Positions 1-5,819 of a DNA stretch of 18,100 nucleotides are shown here, in pieces. The DNA comes from Treponema sp. (GTDB lineage: Bacteria > Spirochaetota > Spirochaetia > Treponematales > Breznakiellaceae), in the NCBI GenBank assembly GCA_031257595.1, contig JAIROH010000255.1:1-18100 (forward strand). The letters are read 5' to 3'. Made by a program: the position numbers and the translations under genes. Under the pieces are notes generated by a model, which worked only from the letters and a program-made list of their open reading frames with translations, searched no databases and was not told the origin of the DNA. Numbering within the stretch: the stretch's first letter is position 1; each line of letters opens with the position of its first letter.

Positions 1-89
1 GCCGGATCTTTTTCTTTTGCTTTGTAGATCATTGGCAAAACCCATCCCGCGGCGAAAAACCGCAAAACCTGTTGTTTTTACGGTTTTTA

Positions 90-143
90 CCGGGTTTTTC
101 AAAACCCGGCTATAAAAAAAGGGTCGTTTCAACGGCCCTTTTT
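90..143. terminator. Tandem hairpins, probable bidirectional terminator
   Basis: Two hairpins lie back to back. The first pairs CCGGGTTTT (90-98) with AAAACCCGG (101-109). The second pairs GGGTCGT (121-127) with ACGGCCC (132-138) around a TTCA loop. It is preceded by seven A and followed by five T, so it could end transcripts from either side. It would terminate the minus-strand antitoxin gene that ends at 262, and anything entering from the left edge. Bases 1-89 hold no gene I can support. Confidence 0.75.
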
Positions 144-261
144 ACATTTAACTAGACTGTCTAAACTACTGTAGCAATTTATCGTTATTTTGTCAAGTAA
201 GCGTGTTGCCTCTCAGCAATTCAAAGTTTATGTTCCGAAAACGAAAAACCGCCTGTGAACA

Positions 262-480
262 CTACCGTATGCTTTCCAGGGGTACAAAAGTCTCAGGGTG
301 TTCCCGGTATTCGTTTTCTCCCGCTTCAATAAGTGCCTTTTCCTCCGCAGTCAAATCGGTTTCAATAATAACCGGATCGATTGAAAGAACGGATAAAAGC
401 GGTTTTAAGGCGTAAAGGCTCCGTTCCGGCATATCGTCAATAATGCTTTTTAGCTCGCTTCTTAATGCGTTTATTGTCAT
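262..480 (-). CDS. RelB-like antitoxin of a decayed RelE-type toxin-antitoxin module
   Basis: A 72-residue protein. Its N-terminal half is a helical segment (LRSELKSIIDDMPER) and its C-terminal half has the acidic pattern DLTAEEKALIEAGENEY, followed by HPETFVPLESI. This pattern is typical of the small antitoxins paired with RelE/ParE-superfamily toxins whose tail reads RGQAYNK. Such antitoxins wrap the toxin and, often with a DNA-binding partner, repress the operon. The ATG overlaps the TGA of the toxin remnant (ATGA), so the two were translationally coupled. The ORF itself is open and uninterrupted, but its partner toxin is broken, so it may be an orphan antitoxin drifting toward loss or an anti-addiction factor against a related toxin elsewhere. 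The family assignment comes from memory of related proteins and from context. Confidence 0.65.
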   Translation of the reverse strand: MTINALRSELKSIIDDMPERSLYALKPLLSVLSIDPVIIETDLTAEEKALIEAGENEYREHPETFVPLESIR

Positions 481-709
481 TTCTTTTTTTCCTTCTTGTT
501 GTAGGCTTGACCCCTGGGTACCACACTATGAACCCTTACGGAATCAGCCCCAATTTTGAAAAGTATCCGTCTTGCCCTGTCAATTTTATGATGTCCCCTT
601 CCGGCGGCTCATTGCCCAGGCTTTCCAGTGAGGCCAGTATCCGGCTTTTTTGTGGCTCCGGAAGACGCTTTAAATAACTTTCGGCGGCCCGACTCAATAA
701 CACTTGCAC
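477..709 (-). pseudogene. RelE/ParE-superfamily mRNA-interferase toxin, internally deleted and frame-shifted
   Basis: The remnant begins at a GTG (709) behind a GGAGGAG-like ribosome site. It reads SRAAESYLKRLPEPQKSRI, then NEPPEGDIIKLTGQDGY, the first half of a RelE-fold toxin, and stops at TAA 536-538 after 57 residues. The expected tail, VRVHSVVPRGQAYNKKEKKK, is present immediately downstream in another frame and ends at TGA 477-479, overlapping the antitoxin start. Compared with the usual 85-95 residues, the centre is missing: the strand with the RLRVGxYR-type residues and the following strand are gone. A deletion of roughly 60-90 bp that also changed the frame explains this. RelE-type toxins cleave ribosome-bound mRNA, and the lost central strand carries key basic residues, so the product should be inactive. 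The intact ends argue for recent decay. Confidence 0.72.
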
Positions 710-713
710 AGGG

Positions 714-830
714 CTATATCTCCTCCCCGGTGTCGCTCATGCGAAAAACGGGGACCGCCATTGTAACAGTACAGTCAAGAATATTCGCAATATGCTCAAG
801 ATCGACCTCTGTAAACTTCCCGCTTTTCAT
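714..830 (-). pseudogene. 5'-truncated XRE-type HTH regulator fragment
   Basis: An open 38-codon stretch reads MKSGKFTEVDLEHIANILDC and ends DTGEEI. This resembles the end of the recognition helix and the fourth and fifth helices of Cro/C1-type regulators (pattern SGKF....LEKIA..LDC). The first half of the HTH domain is absent. Reading upstream in the same frame passes directly into repeat element A and soon meets a stop. The fragment lies 4 bp upstream of the toxin remnant in the same direction, so it was probably the first gene of a regulator-toxin-antitoxin operon. Alternatively it is a chance small ORF, but the fit to the HTH tail and the operon spacing make a remnant more likely. Confidence 0.5.
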
Positions 831-842
831 TTTCCGGGGTAA

Positions 843-969
843 GGGCAACGCTGATTAACTTGACGCTAACCATCGTTGCCCTATTATTTTTCTCGTTTTC
901 CTGCGGAAAACTACGAAAAATCCACATTAAAGTAGCGCTGATTTATTCTCGATTGAATAAATCAGCGCT
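843..969 (+). repeat. Three-hairpin repeat element, copy A
   Basis: Three consecutive palindromes make up this element. Hairpin 1 has arms GGGCAACG (843-850) and CGTTGCCC (874-881). Hairpin 2 has GTTTTCC (895-901) and GGAAAAC (905-911) with a TGC loop. Hairpin 3 has AGCGCTGATTTATTC (934-948) and its perfect complement (955-969). A near-identical element lies in inverted orientation at 4156-4300. Between them, 74 bp of the core (875-948) match with one mismatch. No protein-coding capacity is apparent, so this is a MITE- or REP-like non-autonomous repeat. It abuts the truncated HTH fragment. Confidence 0.85.
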
Positions 970-985
970 TCCTAAATTATATTTG

Positions 986-1135
986 TTGCGGCCAAGAAGA
1001 CTTGAACCCTCCGCGTCCTCACCTCCTGTTCGGACGCTCCGGGCCGCCTCGGGCTGCTTCCGGCGCCATCCATGGCCCCTTTTCTTCCCTCTGGTCAGCG
1101 CAGCCCTTGGAAGTTCAAGTCTTCTGGGGGCTGGA
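986..1135. other. tRNA-Leu 3'-end fragments in scrambled orientation
   Basis: Positions 986-1007 repeat exactly the 22 bp at 1187-1208, the T-arm and acceptor end of the intact tRNA-Leu. Positions 1109-1125 carry 17 bp of the same T-arm in opposite orientation, inside a CAGCCC/GGGCTG inverted repeat (1101-1106 and 1129-1134). No 5' half, anticodon arm or D-arm is recognisable here, so these are fragments and not a second tRNA gene. A duplicated tRNA 3' end is the usual footprint of an integrative element, but no integrase gene remains. The rest of 970-1187 holds no gene I can support. Confidence 0.6.
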
Positions 1136-1187
1136 TATAGATTAGCTCGGATAAATTAATTCCCTGCCGGGGTAAAAAATCATCTTT

Positions 1188-1269
1188 TGCGGCCAAGAAG
1201 ACTTGAACTTCCATGCCTCTCGGCACCAGCACCTCAAGCTGGCGTGTCTACCAGTTCCACCATGGCCGC
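1188..1269 (-). tRNA. tRNA-Leu (anticodon GAG)
   Basis: An 82-nt cloverleaf with a 7-bp acceptor stem (GCGGCCA with TGGCCGC), discriminator A and no encoded CCA. The D-loop has the TGGT pattern. The anticodon stem is CCAGC/GCTGG around loop TTGAGGT or CTTGAGG, giving anticodon GAG. A long class II variable arm (TGCCGAGAGGCA) is followed by T-loop TTCAAGT. It decodes CUC and CUU leucine codons. It is transcribed away from the ankyrin gene from its own promoter. Confidence 0.95.
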
Positions 1270-1287
1270 ATGGCTTATGCCGCCTCT

Positions 1288-1317
1288 AAAATAACAGTCA
1301 CAGACCTATTCTGTCAA
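1288..1317 (-). promoter_or_regulatory. Promoter of tRNA-Leu
   Basis: On the minus strand a perfect -35 TTGACA (1312-1317) is followed after 17-18 bp by a T/A-rich -10 (TTATTT or TATTTT, 1288-1294). This predicts a start about 10 bp upstream of the mature tRNA 5' end at 1269. The sites are sigma70-type. Confidence 0.65.
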
Positions 1318-1348
1318 TAGAGAAGCTCAATATGTCGAGAATAACAGT

Positions 1349-4111
1349 ATGAACCACAAGCTTTTTACGATTGCCATATTGCTCGCAATCCTCCTGGTTT
1401 CCGGCTGTGAGAGCACTCCGGCCAAAGAAGAAACGGTTTTTACCTTGCTTGCGGAAGGTAAAATTGCGGAAGCGAAGGAACTGTTCCGCGGTAAAACCAA
1501 CGTTTCGGAACGGGACGAAGAGGGAAGAACCACCCTGCATATAGCCGCCGAAATGGAGGACCCGGATCTGGCGTCTTTCCTTGTCGCCCTGGGGGCCGAT
1601 GTAAACGCCGAGGACAGGCAGGGACGTACCCCCCTGGCAATCAGCGCCGCAAAGCTTGACGCGCCGACCGGATCCGTTTTGGCGGCCGCCGGATCGGACA
1701 TTCATCATCCCCTTTCCGCCGGATCGTCCGAAACCATTGCTCTGCAAAGCCTTTATAACAGGGACTTTGCCGGGGCAATATTCACCACCGGCAACATCAA
1801 CAGTACGGATGCTTCCGGCAGAACCGTACTCCACTTGGCGGCCCTTACCGGCGTTTCCGATATGGTTGATCCCATCATCGCCAAAGGCGGAGAAATCAAC
1901 CGAAAAGACACGGCGGGAAAAACCGCCCTGGACACGGCTTTGTTACGGAAAGATTCGGTAAATCACGCTCATACGGCGGAAAAACTCATTCTTGTGGGAG
2001 GAGCTTCGGAAGATCCGTTTTTTGCCTACCTGGCGCCTCCGGTACGGAGTTCCAATTACAACATCCGCCTCACGGACGGGTACACGGTGTACCATTACGC
2101 CGCGCGGGAAGGTTATTCGGGCTATATCGAATACCTTGTCGGCAAAAGGGCCGATGTCAATATCAAGAACAATTCCGGTTCCACTCCCCTTCATGAAGCC
2201 GCGAGAAACGGACAGCTTTCGACGATGGAACAGCTTATCGCCGCCGGGGCCGAGGTAGATGTCCAGGACGCAAAAGGCAATACGCCGATGCATCTGGCAA
2301 TACCGCCGGAACAGCACCGGACCGCCGTTTTGCTGCTTCTTGGACACGGAGCCAATCCGAACCTCCGGGACGAACACGGCGAAATACCCCTCCAGGTGGC
2401 GGTTACCCTTCACCGGGACTACGACATTGTGGACAGCCTGCTTTCAGGCGGATCGGAAGTTTCCAACCGTAACATAGACGGCAAAACGGCCCTGTACCTC
2501 GCGGTTGAGGAAGACAGGGTTGAAATCATCCCGCTGTTTCTTGCCTACGATTCCGATATCTTCGCCGCGGACAATACCGGGCTTACCCCCATAGAAAAGG
2601 CCATTCGGGAAGAACGTCCCGCCCTGGAAGAACTTATCACCGTGGAAACGGTACAGAAAAGCGACAGTACCGGAAATACGATTCTCCACATCGCCGTGCG
2701 GAACAAGGCCGATCAGGCGGTAACGACCAAAATTCTCGATAAAAACGCGGCGGTAAACGCCCGCAACAAAGAAGGAAACACGGCGCTTCATATCGCGGTC
2801 GTCAATAATCACGAAAGCTCAGGTAATCTTCTGATTGCCCGCGGCGCCGACATTTTCGCGCCAAATTCGACAGGCGAAAGTCCTCTCTATCTGGCTTTTC
2901 ATTCCGCCGGATCGGTACGGGAATGGATGCTTAACGAAAAAACCCTGGAAGCCAGGGACGGGCTTGGAAACACCGCCCTCCATTATGTCGCCCAGTGGAA
3001 ACTTGCCCAGCATGTCCCTCTGATGGTTAAACGGGGCGCGAGGCTTGAAGCGGCAAACGCTACGGGCGAAACGCCGCTGTTTTGGGCGGCCAGGGCGGAT
3101 TCCCCGGAAACCGTGGAAGCCCTGCTCAAACAGGGCGCGCTGATTACCGCCCGGGATTCCCTGGGAAATTCCAGCCTTCATAGCGCGGTACGCTGGAACG
3201 CCCAGAAAGCGGCCCCCGTCCTTATCGGGGCGGGCCTCAGCGTCAATTCCCAGAACCTTTTGGGGAAAGCTCCCCTTCACGACGCCGTAAGGCTCGGCCT
3301 TAACGGTATGGAAGAACAGCTTATCGCCCACGGGGCCGCGCTTGAAATCCGGGACAACCAGGGCAATACCCCCCTTATGGAAGCGGTGATGGCGGGATTC
3401 CCCGGCGCGGCGGAACGGCTTACCGACAAGGGCGCGGATCCGGTTACCAGAAATAATTCCGGTGATACCCCCCTCCATATAGCGGTGGTCATGCAGCGCG
3501 TTGATCTTGTCACGCTGCTTCTCGGCTGCGGCGCGAGCATTCACGCAAGAAACTCCCAGGGCATTACCCCGTTCAATACGGCCCTTACCGTATCCCCGTA
3601 TATGGTAAGTACGCTCCTTACCAAAGACCGGATCTACGCCGCGGACGACGACGGCCTTTCTCCGCTGCACATCGCGATTAAACAGCGCGTCGCCCCCGCG
3701 ATGATCCAGGCCGTTATCGCGCGGGGCTGCAGGATTTCCGCCGTCGACAAGGAAGGCAGAACGCCCCTGCGGCTTGCCCTCGACATGGGTTCCTACAGTG
3801 AGGCAAAGGTACTTGCCGACGCGGGTTCCGACGTGTTTGCCGCCGCGTCCGATGGCAGAACGCCGGCGGATCTGGTCATAGCCAAAGGCCCCGACGCGAT
3901 ACAGTCGGTTTTTTCAGGAAAAGCCATAGGAGCCAGGGACGGATCGGGAAATACGGTACTTCACTACGCGGCAAAAGCCGGCAATACCAACGCGATCAGC
4001 ATACTGATAGGACTTGGCGCCGACAAAAACATAAAAAACATCGCGACGGAAAGCCCGGCCGAAATTGCCCGCAGATGGAACCATCCGCTGGCCGAAGCCC
4101 TGCTGCAATAA
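1349..4111 (+). CDS. Giant ankyrin-repeat lipoprotein
   Basis: A 920-residue protein. Residues 1-20 form a lipoprotein signal: basic MNHK, a hydrophobic run (LFTIAILLAILL) and the lipobox VSGC with Cys20. From about residue 50 to the end it consists of roughly 25 ankyrin repeats, visible as G.TPLH.A cores spaced about 30-33 residues apart (GRTTLHIAA, GSTPLHEAA, GNTPMHLAI, GDTPLHIAV, GNTVLHYAA and so on). Several have degenerate helices (GITPFNTAL, GRTPADLVI). Ankyrin arrays bind proteins; with a lipid anchor this one should sit in the periplasm or on the cell surface. No enzyme domain is visible. The ribosome site is weak, and there is no clear terminator other than repeat B about 45 bp downstream. 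The gene stands alone between inverted repeats A and B, which hints at an accessory cassette. The ligand is unknown. Confidence 0.92.
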   Translation: MNHKLFTIAILLAILLVSGCESTPAKEETVFTLLAEGKIAEAKELFRGKTNVSERDEEGRTTLHIAAEMEDPDLASFLVALGADVNAEDRQGRTPLAISAAKLDAPTGSVLAAAGSDIHHPLSAGSSETIALQSLYNRDFAGAIFTTGNINSTDASGRTVLHLAALTGVSDMVDPIIAKGGEINRKDTAGKTALDTALLRKDSVNHAHTAEKLILVGGASEDPFFAYLAPPVRSSNYNIRLTDGYTVYHYAAREGYSGYIEYLVGKRADVNIKNNSGSTPLHEAARNGQLSTMEQLIAAGAEVDVQDAKGNTPMHLAIPPEQHRTAVLLLLGHGANPNLRDEHGEIPLQVAVTLHRDYDIVDSLLSGGSEVSNRNIDGKTALYLAVEEDRVEIIPLFLAYDSDIFAADNTGLTPIEKAIREERPALEELITVETVQKSDSTGNTILHIAVRNKADQAVTTKILDKNAAVNARNKEGNTALHIAVVNNHESSGNLLIARGADIFAPNSTGESPLYLAFHSAGSVREWMLNEKTLEARDGLGNTALHYVAQWKLAQHVPLMVKRGARLEAANATGETPLFWAARADSPETVEALLKQGALITARDSLGNSSLHSAVRWNAQKAAPVLIGAGLSVNSQNLLGKAPLHDAVRLGLNGMEEQLIAHGAALEIRDNQGNTPLMEAVMAGFPGAAERLTDKGADPVTRNNSGDTPLHIAVVMQRVDLVTLLLGCGASIHARNSQGITPFNTALTVSPYMVSTLLTKDRIYAADDDGLSPLHIAIKQRVAPAMIQAVIARGCRISAVDKEGRTPLRLALDMGSYSEAKVLADAGSDVFAAASDGRTPADLVIAKGPDAIQSVFSGKAIGARDGSGNTVLHYAAKAGNTNAISILIGLGADKNIKNIATESPAEIARRWNHPLAEALLQ

Positions 4112-4155
4112 CGTGTCAAAACCGGCTGTAACCGTTAAAGAGGCTTTCCTAAGAA

Positions 4156-4300
4156 AGCGCTGATTTATTCGAACGCGAATAAATCAGCGCTACTTTAATG
4201 TGGATTTTTCGCAGTTTTCCGCAGGAAAACGAGAAAAATAATAGGGCAACGCTGATGCGCCAACTACGTTGGCGAAGCCACACGTTAATCAGCGTTGCCC
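4156..4300 (-). repeat. Three-hairpin repeat element, copy B (inverted relative to A)
   Basis: Reading on the plus strand, AGCGCTGATTTATTC (4156-4170) pairs with 4177-4191. GTTTTCC (4214-4220) pairs with GGAAAAC (4224-4230). GGGCAACGCTGAT (4244-4256) pairs with ATCAGCGTTGCCC (4288-4300) and encloses an inner hairpin CGCCAAC (4258-4264)/GTTGGCG (4268-4274). The order is the reverse complement of copy A, with the GGGCAACG hairpin more complete here. The element lies between the ankyrin gene and the promoter of the next operon and could also act as a transcript end or a mRNA 3' stabiliser. Confidence 0.85.
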
Positions 4301-4329
4301 TGAAAATTGAAGTTTGGGGAAAGCCTCAG

Positions 4330-4358
4330 TTGACAATAAGTGACCGGATGAATAAACT
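4330..4358 (+). promoter_or_regulatory. Promoter of the flavodoxin-apt operon, candidate leaderless start
   Basis: A perfect -35 TTGACA (4330-4335), a 17-bp spacer and -10 TAAACT (4353-4358). Only 6 bp separate the -10 from the GTG start at 4365, so the predicted transcription start coincides with the start codon. No Shine-Dalgarno sequence is present. Confidence 0.6.
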
Positions 4359-4364
4359 TTAACC

Positions 4365-4781
4365 GTGAACGATAAAAAGAACGCGCTCATTGTAATTGAC
4401 GGCGCCGAATCCACCCGGAAAATGGCCGCCGCCATTGCCGCGGCTCTAAAAAACTTCAGTGTCGTTACTTTAACAGCCGGTGAATTTTCGGGTACCCATA
4501 TTCTTTCTGCGGATATTTGTTTTTTCGGCGCCGAAGTTCCAAATCCTCCTTCGTTTGCCTATTTAAGCGCGGTTTTACATCACATCAATCTGGCGGGCAG
4601 GCCCTGCGGCGTTTTTTCCAATTCCACAAGCGGGGCGGAATATCTGCGGAATATGGTTCATGATTCGGAACTTGCCCTGTATCCCGTTGTGTTGATGGAG
4701 GGAAAAAGCGACGTTAAAAAATGGACGGAAAGCGTAACGGCCCGGCTTAAAAAACGGCAAAACATACAGGCAGGCGCATAA
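4365..4781 (+). CDS. Small flavodoxin-fold protein
   Basis: A 138-residue protein starting at GTG. The opening LIVIDGAESTRKMAAAIAAAL has the strand, phosphate-loop and helix layout of flavodoxin (T/S-rich loop at about residues 13-16). A second strand follows (FSVVTLTAGEF), then ADICFFGAEVPNPPSF, and GRPCGVFSNSTSGAEYLRNM, which matches the third FMN-side loop of the flavodoxin family. It may bind FMN and carry electrons, but the loops are poorly conserved and it could be a non-FMN relative. Its TAA overlaps the ATG of apt by one base (TAATG), so the two are translationally coupled. A functional link to adenine salvage is not obvious. The GTG choice rests on the promoter position; no upstream start is better. 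Confidence 0.6.
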   Translation: MNDKKNALIVIDGAESTRKMAAAIAAALKNFSVVTLTAGEFSGTHILSADICFFGAEVPNPPSFAYLSAVLHHINLAGRPCGVFSNSTSGAEYLRNMVHDSELALYPVVLMEGKSDVKKWTESVTARLKKRQNIQAGA

Positions 4782-5308
4782 TGGCGTTTAATCTTGACGA
4801 CTATATCAGAAAAGTACCCGATTTTCCGAAAAAGGGAGTGCTTTTTTATGATATTACAAGCATTTTAGCCGCCCCGGAAGCTTTCAGTTACTGTATTGAA
4901 GCGATGGTTGATATCTACGAAAAAAAGGATATCAACGCCGTGGCGGCTATTGAGGCCAGAGGCTTTCTTTTTGCCGCCCCGTTTGCGGTCAGGATGGGCA
5001 TTCCCCTTATTCTGATACGGAAAAAGGGCAAGCTTCCCGGCGTCACCCTGTCGAAAAAATACGATCTTGAATACGCCCAGGCGGAAATTGAAATTCACAA
5101 GGAAGACGTACCGGCCGGCAAAAGGGTACTTTTGCTGGACGACCTTGTCGCCACAGGGGGAACCCTTAACGCCGCACGGGGACTGCTCCAGGCCGGAGGG
5201 GCGATTGTTCCGGAAATTTTCGGCGTGGTGGGGCTTCCTTTCCTTGACTATGAGAAGGTACTGTCCCCTACCCCCATAACGACGCTTATCCGGTACCACG
5301 GGGAATGA
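4781..5308 (+). CDS. apt: Adenine phosphoribosyltransferase
   Basis: A 175-residue protein of normal length for the family. It converts adenine and PRPP to AMP and pyrophosphate in the cytoplasm, salvaging purines. The N-terminus PDFPKKGVLFYDIT is the typical Apt hood. EARGF (58-62) is the family motif, and VLLLDDLVATGGT (116-128) is the type I PRPP-binding loop with its paired Asp. The flexible loop with basic residues (RKKGKLPG) lies between them. It is coupled to the flavodoxin-like gene by a one-base overlap. A 6-bp stem-loop (5334-5348) follows the stop but has no T tract. Confidence 0.96.
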   Translation: MAFNLDDYIRKVPDFPKKGVLFYDITSILAAPEAFSYCIEAMVDIYEKKDINAVAAIEARGFLFAAPFAVRMGIPLILIRKKGKLPGVTLSKKYDLEYAQAEIEIHKEDVPAGKRVLLLDDLVATGGTLNAARGLLQAGGAIVPEIFGVVGLPFLDYEKVLSPTPITTLIRYHGE

Positions 5309-5415
5309 CTCGGCGGGTTCGGGAAAACGTCGAGGAGCGCATCGCTCCGATCACATCAAACAAAGTTTTGAACTACCGTAATTCCTTATACCACAAAGAA
5401 TTACAAAACCGAGTA

Positions 5416-5487
5416 TAGCCCCTAGGAGAATCGAACTCCTCTTTTAAGATTGAGAATCTCATGTCCTAACCGATAGACGAAGGGGCC
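5416..5487 (-). tRNA. tRNA-Glu (anticodon CTC)
   Basis: A 72-nt cloverleaf with acceptor GGCCCCT/AGGGGCT (a G-U closing pair), D-arm GTCT..AGGAC, and anticodon stem TGAGA/TCTTA around loop TTCTCAA, giving CTC. The T-arm is GAGGAGTTCGATTCTCC. Discriminator A, no encoded CCA. It reads GAG and normally accompanies a tRNA-Glu(TTC) elsewhere. It lies downstream of tRNA-Gln on the same strand and is probably cotranscribed with it. Confidence 0.93.
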
Positions 5488-5492
5488 GCGCT

Positions 5493-5543
5493 CCCAAAAA
5501 TCCGCGATTTTTGGGAACATTGAAGAAAAATCCGCGATTTTCC
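5493..5543. repeat. Twin hairpins in the tRNA-Gln/tRNA-Glu spacer
   Basis: CCCAAAAATC (5493-5502) and GATTTTTGGG (5506-5515) form a perfect 10-bp stem with a CGC loop. The core AAAATCCGCGATTTT is repeated at 5527-5541 as a second, weaker hairpin. The spacer between two tRNAs on one transcript is a natural site for processing or partial termination. Which role applies cannot be told from sequence. Confidence 0.6.
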
Positions 5544-5575
5544 CCATGAAAAACAAACCGTTATACACTTTCCTT

Positions 5576-5646
5576 TTCCCCAGGGAGGATTCGAACCCCC
5601 ACAAGCAGATCCAGAGTCTGCCGTGCTACCATTACACAACCGGGGA
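5576..5646 (-). tRNA. tRNA-Gln (anticodon CTG)
   Basis: A 71-nt cloverleaf with acceptor TCCCCGG/CTGGGGA, D-arm with AATGGTAGCAC, and anticodon stem GCAGA/TCTGC around loop CTCTGGA, giving CTG. The T-arm is GGGGGTTCGAATCCTCC. Discriminator A, no encoded CCA. It reads CAG. It is the first tRNA behind the promoter at 5692-5718. Confidence 0.93.
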
Positions 5647-5691
5647 GCGTATCGCAAACCAAGGGCTGCCGAAACCCCACCGAGTTTGAAC

Positions 5692-5718
5692 TTTATAAAA
5701 TAACCGGGATATTGTCAA
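5692..5718 (-). promoter_or_regulatory. Promoter of the tRNA-Gln/tRNA-Glu unit
   Basis: On the minus strand, -35 TTGACA (5713-5718) and -10 TATAAA (5692-5697), with a short 15-bp spacer; TAAAGT two bases further gives 17 bp. Transcription would start about 35-40 bp upstream of mature tRNA-Gln. Confidence 0.55.
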
Positions 5719-5783
5719 GCAACAAAAGTTAGACGGGAACCAATCCCAAAAACTGAAGTTTTGAAAAGCCACGATTATTCCGA

Positions 5784-5812
5784 TTGCCTTTTCTTTAAGC
5801 TCAACGTATAGT
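5784..5812 (+). promoter_or_regulatory. Promoter of the DUF5312-like gene, candidate leaderless start
   Basis: -35 TTGCCT (5784-5789), a 17-bp spacer and -10 TATAGT (5807-5812), then 7 bp to the ATG at 5820. The predicted start falls on or next to the start codon and no Shine-Dalgarno sequence precedes it. This is the same layout as at 4330-4365. Confidence 0.5.
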
Positions 5813-5819
5813 CTTTCCT

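Noticed and set aside
1..32. Possible start of a minus-strand gene (ATG at 32, MIYKAKEKDP)
   Set aside because: Only ten codons are visible and the plus strand is also open here; no basis to decide.
465..858. Plus-strand ORFs of 70 and 76 codons
   Set aside because: They are shadows of the minus-strand RelE and HTH remnants, which match known families.
843..969. CRISPR-like repeats
   Set aside because: Palindromes here differ from one another and have no regular spacing or spacers.
860..1159. Plus-strand ORF of 99 codons
   Set aside because: It runs through repeat A and the tRNA-Leu fragments; composition follows the palindromes, with no start signal or protein family likeness.
2819..3670. 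Long minus-strand ORF of 283 codons
   Set aside because: It is antisense to the ankyrin gene and mirrors its repeat pattern; no ribosome site or recognisable domain.
5334..5348. Terminator after apt
   Set aside because: A 6-bp stem-loop is present but no T tract follows, so it was not listed as a terminator.
5422..5657. Two overlapping minus-strand ORFs of about 60 codons
   Set aside because: They are translations of the tRNA-Glu and tRNA-Gln genes and their spacer.
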